Source: Piezodorus guildinii (Eukaryota > Arthropoda > Insecta > Hemiptera > Pentatomidae). From it: 64,000 nucleotides of DNA. The DNA lies in NCBI GenBank assembly GCA_023052935.1, contig CM041292.1, positions 142,069,143 through 142,133,142 of the forward strand. The letters are read 5' to 3'. A model generated the notes under the pieces. The model did no database searches, was not told the DNA's origin, and saw only the letters and a program-made list of their open reading frames with translations. The translations under genes were made by a program, and so were the position numbers. Shown here piece after piece: positions 22,850-33,291 of the stretch (position 1 is the stretch's first letter; the number at the start of each line of letters is the position of its first letter).

Positions 22850-24296
22850 CTTGTTACTTCTCTATCTGTTTGTATTCAACTGCGAACGTTCAGTGGAAAC
22901 ACTGGGTTTAATATTCCATGTAAAACTGACCGTACTAATACTTCTAGACTTTTCAAAAGCTTTTGACTCCATGGACCACTCCATCATTTTCTCCAAACTA
23001 CAATCCCTATCCTTTTCTAACAGCACTATTCGTTGGTTTCACTCATTTCTCTCTGGTATAACCCAAGCTATCACCATTCCTAATCATCCTCTATCTTCCT
23101 TTCTTGCCCTTTCGGCAGGTGTGGCCCAGGGTTCAAGTATATCTCCTCTCCTTTTTAATTCCTACATCAATGACCTTCCCTACATTTTCCAAGATTCAGG
23201 AGGATCTGAATAGAATCAGCGCCTGGGGAATTCAGAATAAACTTAAGCTAAATGCCATGAAGACGCAAGCAATAGTAATAGGTTCCAATTCCCTTATCAA
23301 ATCTAATTCCAACTTTCCAAATCTAATCCTTAATAATTACCCAATTACGTTCAGTTCCACTGTCAAAAACCTAGGCATCACCATCGACCAATCCCTCTCC
23401 TGGAAACCCCAGATTGCCCAAATCTCCCGAAAAACGACAGGTACTCTTAAATTTTTCCATTGCTCCCGTCATCTCCTCCCCCAATCCACTCGTAAGCTCC
23501 TCGTTTCCTCACTTATTTTCCCCCACTTTGACTATTGTTGTGTGGTGTATGACGGCCTCCCGGCTGTGCTTGAAGGCAGACTAAAGCGCATTATGAACAT
23601 TTCCTTAAGATTTGTCTTCGGTACTTCAAGGAGGTCTCATGTTACCCACTTATACGGTGAATTAAAGTGGCTCCTCCCCTCAACCCGCAGACAATATTTC
23701 CTTGGATCATACCTCTACCAAACTATTAACTCCCAGCATCCTTCCTATATCCACAGTCTCCTTCAATTTAAATCCTCAGTCCACTCCCTTGAAACTAGAT
23801 CGCGACAGTCTGACCTTTACCTTCCTACCCACAGAACCAAAACTTTTGATCGTTCCTTTATTTTTCGCTCTAGCACACTCTAGAATTCTCTACCTATCCA
23901 CACCGCCATGCTGCCTCTTTATCCTCATTCAAATCCCAACTTTTCCTATACCTTCTGTCATCCCAAATAGACGATCAGCAAATGTGATATGGTATATGAT
24001 AGAAATCTACATTAAATGAATGAAGATTACTGTTTACCGCCCAAATTTTAATTTGATTTCGTTCGAATAAAATTTTAGTTTTTCAGAAGATAAAATTGGA
24101 AGATATATATTTTTCATTAATTTCTTTGTTATTTTTTATGTATGTTATTTTTCTCATTGTAATTTTTTGCAAATAATAATTAATCATGTTTTTTGTCTGT
24201 TGGCCAGACATATTATACATTCCGATTGTACATAACTGTTATTCTTAGGGGACCTAGTCCCAGAATAAAATTTTTTTCTATTCTATTCTAAAATTT
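22850..24296 (+). mobile_element. CR1/L2-like non-LTR retrotransposon, RT catalytic box deleted
   Basis: RT palm sequence LLDFSKAFDSMDHSIIF and GVAQGSSISPLLFNSYIN, then directly KIQEDLNRISAWGIQNKLK: the YADD-containing segment between them is gone, with a frame change. The rest of the C-terminus is open to 23883 (VKNLGITIDQSLSWKPQ, LLPSTRRQYFLGSYLYQ). The 3' UTR ends GGACCTAGTCCCAGAATAAA followed by a short TTCTA-type repeat tail. Related tails are at 34.3 kb (minus) and 55.1 kb (plus). The 5' half is missing. Confidence 0.8.
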
Positions 24297-24360
24297 GCAC
24301 GTAAAATGTGAATAGTAATAATGTAAAGTTTTGTCCATTATGTGGCATAAATCTATTATG

Positions 24361-25210
24361 TTGTCCGAAAAGTTCGTAGAGATTTTTAAAATAAAATTTA
24401 CCTTTCATTTTTTCTACTAAAAATGAATCACAAATCTAATGTTTATTTATATGCCTTCAATCCTCCGTTTTAGATCATCTAAAGAAGGCTGATTACGTCT
24501 GTCGTTATCGTACAACCTTTGGGTTTCCTATGAGCTCAGTGAAAAGAGACTTATTGAAAGAATTTCATGTTGTGATTTGCTGCTGAAAAAATAATGTGTA
24601 GGATCCATTTTTGTAACGAGTTTTTACTAATGACGAAAAATGGATTCTCTTCATCAACACCAGCCGAAAAATATCTTGGGGTTGCCTGGAACGACGCCAC
24701 TCGCAACACCAAAGGTCGGTTTGCATCCAAAAGAAAGGTGATGCTCAGTATTTGGTGGGATTCGAAGGGACCCATATATTTTGAGCACCTTCCACAAAAC
24801 CAAACTATAAATACTGACTTCTACTGCGCCCAGTTTGATCGATTGAAGGAAGCAATTGAAGAGAAACGGCCAGAGTTGGAAAATCGGAAAGGAGTGATAT
24901 TCCACCAAGACGACGCACGACCCCATGTGTCTTTAAGGACTCGGCAAAAGTTATTAAGCTTTAGATAGGACGTCTTACCTCACCCGCCATACTCTCCTGA
25001 CGTTGCTCCTTCGGATTTCGATCTTTTACTTTCCCTCGAAAAAAGTTTTCAAGGGAAATCCTACTCTTCAGAAGATGCGTCAAAACGGACCTTTTATTGT
25101 TCTACCGGAGTAAGGACAGTGATTTTTGGAAAAATGAATAATAGACCTTCCAAGCGGTTGGAAAATGGTAATCGCTAACGGTGGTAGCTATTTTGTAGAT
25201 TAAATGATTA
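24361..25210 (+). mobile_element. mariner transposon, decayed
   Basis: Starts with the TIR-like TTGTCCGAAAAGTTCGTAG. The N-terminal helix-turn-helix region is deleted. The catalytic part reads TNDEKW in one frame (first Asp), then after a frameshift KVMLSIWWDSKGPIYF, HQDDARPHVS (second Asp), a stop at 24966, and HPPYSPDVAPSD (third Asp, 34-residue spacing). No 3' inverted repeat is visible. Not active. Confidence 0.8.
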
Positions 25211-25214
25211 AAGT

Positions 25215-25910
25215 ACAATAGATCTCTCATCCGATTTCTTTTTATTATTTGAGATGTCTCGGCTGTTGATCATGTTTCTATTGATGTGTCTATATCGTTT
25301 TTAATGAAATACTCTTAACAAACTTGTAAAAGTAACAAATCAGCGTCCTTGGGTTGCAACTTTTCTCTATGATAATGTAAACTTCATTGTACAATACCTG
25401 ATCTATACCATAAGTTTTGGAGATCTAACCCGTATTGTAAAGTAAATGCAGTAAGGGGTAATAGTTACGGAGCACAGGACTATGGTAAAGTATGATGCTC
25501 GTGTGTGCTAGTGTTTGATCTTCTGCGGGGAGGGGGTTCATCAGGGAGAAAGGGAGTAGCCTGTGATGATTTAGAAGTTTATTTAAGTTTTCTGAAATCG
25601 TCTGTGACTGAGGATCACTCAATTTCGCCTATATCACCAGTTATTTTATGCCCTCTCCTTCGCTCATTTCTTCTTTATTTAAAACTCACTCGAGTTATTC
25701 ACTAATAGGAACTGAATATAAAAAAATTAGCTTTTGGATTCAGTTAAAATAATTTATTTGCAGATAATTGTGGCTATATCAGTAAGTCACTACCAAGGGG
25801 TTAAAATAATGTACTAGATAGATAATAAAATTTAATTCATAAAAATCAACAGAAAATATAGTGAAGTTGGTTTCAGATCTAGAAAAAAAAAAAATGACAT
25901 GCTACTAATA
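25215..25910. other. Unassigned, with a coding-like patch
   Basis: 25425-25705 is open on both strands (plus RGGGSSGRKGVACDDLEVYL; minus DPQSQTISENLNKLLNHH). No splice model or family emerges. Confidence 0.3.
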
Positions 25911-25914
25911 ACAA

Positions 25915-26115
25915 AAACCTGGTGCGCGCTACCCAAGACTTTCACTTACTTCCGATTTTAAAATCGATTAAAGAATTTTCAAATAGAGTTAGAGATAAAA
26001 ATTAGTGAAACTATTAAAGAATTAATTAAATTGAATTTCGATAGAAACATATGTATCTATGATATTAATATCTAAAATAATCGGTTAGTTTAATCGGCTA
26101 AAAAGTTAATATACA
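25915..26115 (-). repeat. Repeat A copy, truncated
   Basis: Begins AACCTGGTGCGCGCTACCC, then ACTTTCACTTACTTCCG and the A+T-rich end region; stops near 26115 where RTE sequence begins. Confidence 0.7.
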
Positions 26116-26123
26116 CTGAAATT

Positions 26124-26303
26124 ACTGGCGGACGTTCGAGAGGTAGGCCGAGGCGGAGATGAGAGGATTGCCTTAATTCTAATATTGGGTATTCAAGCTT
26201 GGGCGATAATCATTGAATTGAATTGTTGAATTGTTTTGTTGACAAAGATTGGTGTTATCGGCTTGGAACCTTTGGATTTGGTAAGGCTATTATTATTAAT
26301 AAT
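26124..26303 (+). mobile_element. RTE 3' end fragment
   Basis: Reads GGRSRGRPRRR, a break, EDCLNSNIGYSSLGDNH, then RLGTFGFGKAIIIN. It aligns with the last 45 residues and the TTATTATTA tail of the RTE copy at 8.7 kb, in the opposite orientation. Confidence 0.75.
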
Positions 26304-26309
26304 ATGTAT

Positions 26310-26680
26310 GGAGAATTGGGAGTTTCACGTTAAAATGGCTCTTTCGTAATTGTTAATTTTCTCCGTTATGGAAACGGTCTTTTACCGAATTTTTGGTTTA
26401 ATATTTTCAATAATGAATCTTCGTAATCGACAAAAAAAAAAAAAGTTACCCCTCATTAAAGTATGAGGGCTATGTTTGAACATACGTAGAACCCCAAGAA
26501 AAAAATATTAAAAATCTGTTTTTCCGCCGTCTGCCTTTCGCCATCCGCCGCATTTGTTCGAAACTGCTGGACCAGTTTTTTTAAATTCGCCACAAAAATA
26601 CTATGGCATGCAACGATGAACCTAACACCTAGATGTTGATATCAGCTGATTATTTTTAAAATGGCGGCCGATTGAAAGTG
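26310..26680. other. Unassigned, partly GC-rich
   Basis: Contains GTTCGAAACTGCTGGACCAG and AATGGCGGCCGATTG, leading into the degenerate tandem repeat; probably part of one unknown transposable element. Confidence 0.3.
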
Positions 26681-26684
26681 ATTT

Positions 26685-27180
26685 AATTCAATAACTCAGT
26701 TGTTTTTGAAGAAAAACATGTATACAGTTTTAGAATCAGTAAAGCGCGAGTAACAAAATTACCAAAAACAGAAAAGGAAAATGAAAAAAAAAAGAAGTCT
26801 TGCCTATATATACGCATATAACTCAGTTATTTTTGAAGATAGAGAAACAATTTAAGAGTATTTTTTAAATAAAAAACCGCAAATAGTCATAAAAAAAGAG
26901 AGAAAAATAAGAAGAAAAAAATTGAAATTTTACATAGAATTAAGTCCATAACACATTTTATTTGAAGATAGAGATAAAATTAATAGTGTTTTTTTACCAT
27001 AAAACTCCGAATAATTATAAAAAAAAGGAAAAAAATTGTAATTTTACTTATAATTACGCCTATAACTCAGTTATTTTTGAAGATAGAGAAACATACGTAT
27101 AGAGTTTAAGAATCAGTAAAGCGCGATAAACAGGAAAAAATAAAATTGAAATTGGTCTAGAACTAGCTGAGATATAGCGT
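26685..27180 (+). repeat. Degenerate tandem repeat, about 125-bp unit
   Basis: Four units begin with variants of ATAACTCAGTTATTTTTGAA (26689, 26819, 26948, 27061). Units 1 and 4 also share GAATCAGTAAAGCGCGA. Purine-rich spacers differ in length. Confidence 0.7.
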
Positions 27181-27189
27181 TTTAAAATT

Positions 27190-28060
27190 AGCAGCGGTGA
27201 TATTCCATTTTCTTTTGAATTATTTATTGCTTTTCATATTAGTTAATTGCCTATAAACAGTTATACTTTAATATAGTAATTTTTAAATAATAAACCATCG
27301 TGAAATAAATTGCAGCGTTTTTCAGTGCTTCAGTAAACGGTCTTATAACTTTCGCTTAGCATAATCAATAATTAAATCTATTAGGAATTCTTAATAACTT
27401 CGTCATTTAAAGTCAAAGTTCCTTTCTTTACAATATAGTGGAGTGCACTTTCACAGTACAAACCTTTTTTAAATTTTGATTTTTTTTTCCAAGTATTTAT
27501 TAATACTTGTTTTTATTTATTAAAATAAATGTCTCAATTATAGTATGTTTGGATTACATAAAAAGAAATATTGTTGTTCTACTGCTGACTGGTTCTGTAA
27601 ATTCTTAACACCCAGCCTGTGTAGAATAATAACCTCAAACCACAAATACCTGTAACTGACTACTGCTTCAACTACCTAGGAATGCATCTTATAGAAAAAA
27701 ACATAAAAAAGAAAGAAAAAGAAAGAGATATATTCAAGTGGTTACAAAGAAAATGAGATGTTCATAGAAGAAGAATTACAAGAAGAGCCATTGAGTTAAA
27801 TACTTAAGCTCCGCGCTGAAATAACTACATCAAACTATTACTCCTCATCTCCTCTCAGTTTTTATGACCTTGTTTCATTTTCTTCTTAGGCAGCATTCTA
27901 AGATTTACTTACAAAAAATATGGTTGGATTTACTAAACATTTCTTGACAAGAAAGTATTTATTGATTAAGTATTTTTTTTTTTTTTAATTTCTGGTTAAG
28001 ATTATTTTTACTAAGATGATTCTTTGATATTTTTGTCAGATGATATATTCATTTTTGTGA
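27190..28060. other. AT-rich stretch, nothing recognised
   Basis: No supportable feature. Confidence 0.45.
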
Positions 28061-28412
28061 TTAGTTTTTACATGGTCGCCGTTTTAGGCTACTTCAACAC
28101 TTACTAGACAAACGGTTAAACCTTCCTCTTAATTACAAAAGGCTCATCTACATGACTATTATAAGACCAATCTGGTCTTACGGAGTAGAGTTAAGGAGCT
28201 CTACTAAACCATCAAATTCTTCCCGCATCCAATCCTTACAATCCAAAATCCTTCGTAAAATCCTCAACGCTCCTTACTTTGTCACGCATAAACTTATCCA
28301 TAAACACCTTAATGTTCCCTATGTTACTGATTTGCCCGGACCAGGTATCAATCCTTTCATGACAAACTCCATTCTCACTCTAACCCAATAGTTTCAATCT
28401 TTTCTTTCCTCA

Positions 28413-31015
28413 AGTCGAACTCTAAAACGACTCGATCCTATACAAAATACCGGTCTTCGAATAGTTACAGGTGCTTTTCGTTTCAGCCCTTCTATTAGCT
28501 TGGGCGTTGAAGCTGGTTAACCTCCACTTGCACTACGAAGGCAACAACTTGACCTTATCGTTGCTGCTAAGATGTTGTCTACTCCCAACCACCCTCTACT
28601 TCATTTATCCCCAAATAGACAATTTCTCACCCAACAACAGATCTTATCCAAAAGACCATCCTTTATAGTCCGTATTTCTAAATTTCTGTTCGAGCTTAGC
28701 CTCGAATTTCCTTCTTTCTTTACAATAGAAACATCTCCAATTTATCCTTGGCTATTTCCCTCTCCGAACATCTGTATTTCCCTTACCAAATTACTATCGG
28801 GTTGTTTCACATGAAATGTCCGTTTTTATAGTTTCTGAAATACATAAGGATTTTGCAGGTATCTGTTGTTTTCTTCCGAATGTTTACATATTTAAAGTAA
28901 ACAGTTACTAATCCTCTACCTTTGTAGATAAACATTAGCTTCCCAATCAATTACCCACTTTTTAGTATATCTAAAAATATGAACATGGAAACACACGATT
29001 CTCGAGTAATATTTTTGTACGAGTTTGAACTAGGCCATTCAGCAGCTGAGGCCGCTAGAAATATTTGCAAGGCGTTTGGGGAAGGGGGTGTTAATGAACG
29101 GACCATTCGCCGTTGGTTTGCTAAGTTTTCAGCTGGGGATACGGATTTGGAAAACTTGCCCCGAGGAAGACCTCCGTCCGTAATAGACAACGATGTCCTC
29201 AAACATACAGTAGAAGGAAACCCCTACCAAACAGTTAAAGGACTCTCAGCACAACTAAATGCAAGTGCATCTAGCGTTTCCAGACATTTAAAGTGTATTG
29301 GGAAAGTAAAAAAGCTCGATACATGGGTACCTCAAGATCTCACTGAGCGGCTGCAATTGGAACGCCTTGAGACCTGCGTTTCTTTGCTTGCGAGGCAAAA
29401 AACCGAGCCTTTCCTTGAAAGAATAATTACCTGCGATGAAAAATGGAACGCATATGACAATCAGCGTCGGTCAGGGCAGTGGTTGAACATCGACGAAACC
29501 CCGGGGCAAATGCCAAAACCGAATTTGCGTCCCAAAAAATTGATGGTTACAGTATGGTGGTCCATGGCTGAGATAATTCATTAATCCTTTTTACCTAGAG
29601 GTGAAACCATTACCTCTACAACGTACTGCAATGAAATTGACCAACTACACATAAAATTATTAAAAAAACAACCTGGATTGGTAAATCGGAAGGGTCCTAT
29701 ACTCTTATACGACAACACTAGACCCCATGTTTCAAAACATACCGTGCAAAAATTGAAAGAATTGGGCTACGAAGTTCTTCCGCACCCACCATATTCTCCC
29801 GACTTGTTTCCAACAGATTACCACCTGTTCAGAAATTTAGAAAACTTCGTCAAAGGAAAAGTTTTTGAAAATGATGTTCAAGTGAAAAGTGCGTTTTCAG
29901 ATTTTGTTTCACTTCATAGCTCAGAGTCTTTCAGTTCGGGGATAAAAAGTTGGTGTCACGTTGGGAAAAATGTGTAGAAAAAGAAGGTAAACTTCGAATA
30001 AAATTATCTTGTTTTCATATCGTATTTTTAATAAAAATCCTTTACCTTGAAAACGGACATTTCATGTGACACAACCCAATAAAACTAAACACATTTCCTT
30101 ACATATATGAGCAGGAATTTCAAAAACTTCAAGATAGACTTGGTGATGCTGATTTCGTATATACTTATGGCTCTAAGAGTTCCTTAGGTGTGGGAGCATC
30201 GGTCGTGGGTGAGGGCAGACAACATCTATTTTCCATTTCTCCACACTGTAGTGACTATACCGCGAAACTAGTTGGAATTTATTAAAGTTTGAAAGTTATT
30301 CACCCTACTAAAACAACCAGGATTATTTGCACAGACTCCTTATCGGCCCTGCTCAGCTTGGAACACCCTTTCTCCACCGACTCTCTTATTCAAAATATTC
30401 TTTTATCATTGCAGTCCACAATAGTTTCTAATATTTCAGTTTTTTGTCTGGGTACCGAGCCACTGCAGTATAGTTGGCAATGAACTCGCAGATCGTTCAT
30501 CCAAAGAAGCAATAACAGATGGCATTCCGTTTATTGGGGTGCCTGTTGGCGACTATATTTCTGTCATCAAGCAGCGGGGACAGATTTGGCACGACACTAC
30601 TGACAACAAGTTAAGGGAAATAAGAAGGGACATCTCCCATTGGCATTCGTCCCTACGACAAAAGCGAAGGGAAGAGGTTATCCTGGCGCGACTGCGCATT
30701 GGACATACCCGACTAACTCACGGACATCTCATGGCACGGGAACCTCCTACGGACTGCCCAACATGCGGTTGCCCGATTACTGTTAAACACGTTTTGACAG
30801 AGTGTAGGGCTTATGATACTCACAGAGTTCATATTGCAATTGACACTGACCTACCAACCGTTTTACAAGATAACATACAGATAACTGCAAAACGTTTTGA
30901 CTTCCTACCACAGAGAGACTCGTACAATAAACTATAATATTTAATCCGTGATTTAAGGCGAAAATGACCCTAGTGGATTTCGCCTACGAAAAAAAATAAA
31001 TAAATAACTAAAAGA
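28413..31015 (+). mobile_element. I-clade LINE with RNase H and zinc-knuckle end, split by mariner
   Basis: Segments 28413-28796 and 30080-31015. The first reads TLKRLDPIQNTGLRIVTGAF and LRRQQLDLIVAAKMLS. After the mariner come an RNase H domain (TYGSKSSLGVGAS, CTDSLSALLSLEHP) and a C-terminal zinc-binding motif with LRIGHTRLTHGHLMA and CPTCGCPITVKHVLTEC (Cys-x2-Cys...His-x4-Cys). The stop is at 30935-30937. The 3' tail AAATAAATAAATAA is typical of the I group. Pyrimidine-rich flanks (CTTTTCTTTCCTC and CCTTTCTTCCCC) look like an imperfect target duplication. Several stops and frame changes make it inactive. Confidence 0.85.
28797..30079 (+). mobile_element. Nearly full-length mariner, 1283 bp
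   Basis: Inverted ends GGGTTGTTTCACATGAAATG (left) and its complement with one change (right), flanked by TA on both sides (28795-28796 and 30080-30081). The transposase frame runs 28979-29977 with a single in-frame TAA at 29582-29584. It has paired helix-turn-helix regions (ERTIRRWFAKFSAGDTDLEN, then SASSVSRHLKCIGKVKKLD) and the catalytic triad in ITCDEKW, LLYDNTRPH and FPTDYHLF (D34D spacing). A one-base shift near 29940 replaces the usual C-terminus. One stop and one frameshift suggest recent death. Confidence 0.92.
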
Positions 31016-31234
31016 AAAATCCTTTCTTCCCCCTTCAATTCCTGATAATCCTCCTGAAAAGGAGGTTGCCCCTGGACCTTCTAGCTTAGAATATTTTTAA
31101 ATTGCTTCCAATAGAAATGTATTCCATATATAACTATCACATTTACTTGATGTATTTTTTTTTTTAATTCAGTTGTAAATATCAATAAAAATGTTCCAAA
31201 AAAAAAAAGATTTTTTTTTTTTTTTTTAATTTTT

Positions 31235-31780
31235 ATAAGAGCTACAACATTATAGAAACATGAATTATGACTGACTATACTTACTATCATTCCGCATGCA
31301 TTTCCTAGAATCACAAAACGATCGTCAATGCTGCAAATTAATATTTATTTTGTTTTGGGCGAAATATATGTATATATATTTCGTGCAATTCCGGAAATAT
31401 AGGAAAATGAAATCGGTTTAGATTTTTTTTCGTTTGAATATAAGAAGTTTCGAATTTTACGCAGGATTTTTAATTGCTAAGAATTGTATTACATGCTTTA
31501 GGTATCTTTCTTAATACTCAAGTCTAAAGCGCTTTCTTTCAGCTATGGGCTCTAAGGAGAATATGCAATATGTTTTCTATTTCTTCGACATTACTTGTCT
31601 GATGAAAACTTTTTTTTTGTAATGTAATTAAATTCAAAAATGATAAACGGATATAACAGAGCTGCCAAGATGCCATTGTGAATAAGCTTAAAGATTGCTT
31701 ACTGTTGTTCAAGCTGTCGTTTTATATTACATTTTAAAATATCACTTGATTTCAAAATAGTGTGCAGATATGAGTCCTAT
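31235..31780. other. AT-rich stretch, nothing recognised
   Basis: No supportable feature. Confidence 0.45.
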
Positions 31781-31789
31781 TTGCCGATA

Positions 31790-32145
31790 CCGATCTAAAC
31801 AATAGAAGAGATCAAAGGATAGCGAGGAGACTTTAACGATGGTACGAGTAGAGGAGGACAATACGAACAGCAGGGAGTTATTGATGGCACTGTGGATGAG
31901 GCCTTGTTTATTGTCCAATTACAAATAAAACACTGGAAAGGGTTCCATTGTCCCTACCCTCAATTACCTGTATATACGCTCCCCGCCCGTTGGCCGTCGC
32001 ACTTATTGGAATTCCCATTGGCATCCTCAGCACGGGCACGGCATCCCAGGATATTGCGACTCTAAGAGGGGTATTTAAATAGCAGTTCGCCTTGATCTTG
32101 AGGCTATTAAAATGTAGTTCATCACTGTAAGCTCTGTTGTAAAGA
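31790..32145. other. GC-richer island with a TATA-like box
   Basis: CpG-containing block (CGCTCCCCGCCCGTTGGCCG) followed by GGGGTATTTAAATAGCAG at 32066-32083. A plus-strand transcript would start near 32100. A 29-codon frame (MVRVEEDNTNSRELLMALW) starts at 31836. No downstream exons could be joined. Confidence 0.3.
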
Positions 32146-32324
32146 TCGTGAACAGATAGTAGGTTAATAGTTTATCTTGCTATATTTTGTAGTTTAGTCA
32201 TATTTGTTTTGTATTTCGGTATCATGAATAAGCGTGGAATAATCCTAGTATCACATATCTAACCAAATCAGCAAATAAATCATATGGCTGAATTAATTAT
32301 TGTTATATTTACCACTATCATGAT

Positions 32325-33235
32325 TGTAATTTTATTTATTTTTTGTATTTTATGATAGATTATTAACAATAACAGCATGTATCATCATTAATTTGGAAAA
32401 CAAAATGTGGCTATTTAGTAATACTTCAAAATCAGACATTGATTCCTATTATACGGCGTCCTGGGGAGATAATTTTTTAACACCTCGCCTTTGCTTTTTA
32501 AAGTTTTGAAAAAGAAAAGTTCTATGATTATGAAATTTTATATTTAAGACAACTATACGCCCGAGATGTTACAGCAACTTGTTCATCGAAATGAGCTAAC
32601 CAGAAGAGCCGCTTAAGACCATGCATTTTGCACGTTTTTATGATCTTCTCAAAAACGGCTCCAAAGATTTTGATCAAACTCGCTATATCGATGTAAACAT
32701 TTATGGACTTGAATATGAGGTAGGTTTCATTCTGATAGGGATAAAATGGTGATATAAATTTTCTATCTCTAAAGTACCCTTAAAATAGTCTGACAGGGCT
32801 TAAATGCCGGTAGTTTAAATTTCTTTCTTCCAAAGTATATTCAATTTTGTGGATTTGAAAAGATTAACCATTTCGTGTTGTTAGCATTGATAAAAAACCT
32901 CTAAATATAAAAGTTGAATAATTTTGATAATAAACTGAAAGAGAAAAGCGTAAAAATATTTTTAATGTAATTTTTGTTTTTTGTAAGATGAGTACTGTAA
33001 CATATATTTATAATATACCGTTGAAAGTTTATGTTTCGTGTTTTATGATAGATTAATAACAATAAATGTTTTGTGGACTATTAGTGCATTTATACATCTA
33101 CCTCATTAATTTGAAAAAAAAAAAAAAAAAAAATGTAGCTATTTAATAATAATCAGACCTTGATTCCCAGTAGATGGCGTCCTGAGGAGATAATTTTTTA
33201 CACCTCTCCTTTGCTTTTAAAAAGGTTTCAACCTT
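32325..33235. repeat. Direct repeats of about 195 bp flanking a repeat A fragment
   Basis: 32325-32520 and 33035-33235 align by eye: TTTTATGATAGATTATTAAC, TGGCGTCCTGAGGAGATAA, CACCTCTCCTTTGC. The second has about 20 extra A's and a small insertion. Between them lies repeat A sequence (32527-33030). Confidence 0.7.
32527..33030 (+). repeat. Repeat A, internal fragment
   Basis: Carries the inner parts of repeat A: ACGCCCGAGATGTTACAGC, TTCTCAAAAACGGCTCC and ATGGTGATATAAATTTTC. Both termini are lacking. Confidence 0.75.
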
Positions 33236-33291
33236 CATACTCGGGCAACTGAATAATATGATATTATAAAGATAATAGTTTGTCTTAATTA

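Larger units (their letters stand above)
28065..31230 (+). mobile_element. Jockey-type LINE (J1), 5'-truncated, carrying a nested I-type LINE
   Basis: The outer element is present as 28065-28412 and 31018-31230. The first part reads FRLLQHLLDKRLNLPLNYK, SRIQSLQSKILRKILNAP and HKHLNVPYVTDL, the C-terminal region of Jockey-clade ORF2. The second holds the last codons (SIPDNPP region) and a 3' UTR ending AATATCAATAAAAATG and poly-A. Related copies at 36.6 and 51.3 kb are uninterrupted at this point, showing that 28413-31017 is an insertion. Confidence 0.8.

Noticed and set aside
25425..25705. Opposing ORFs as a sense/antisense gene pair
   Set aside because: Open on both strands by composition; splice signals do not give a consistent model.
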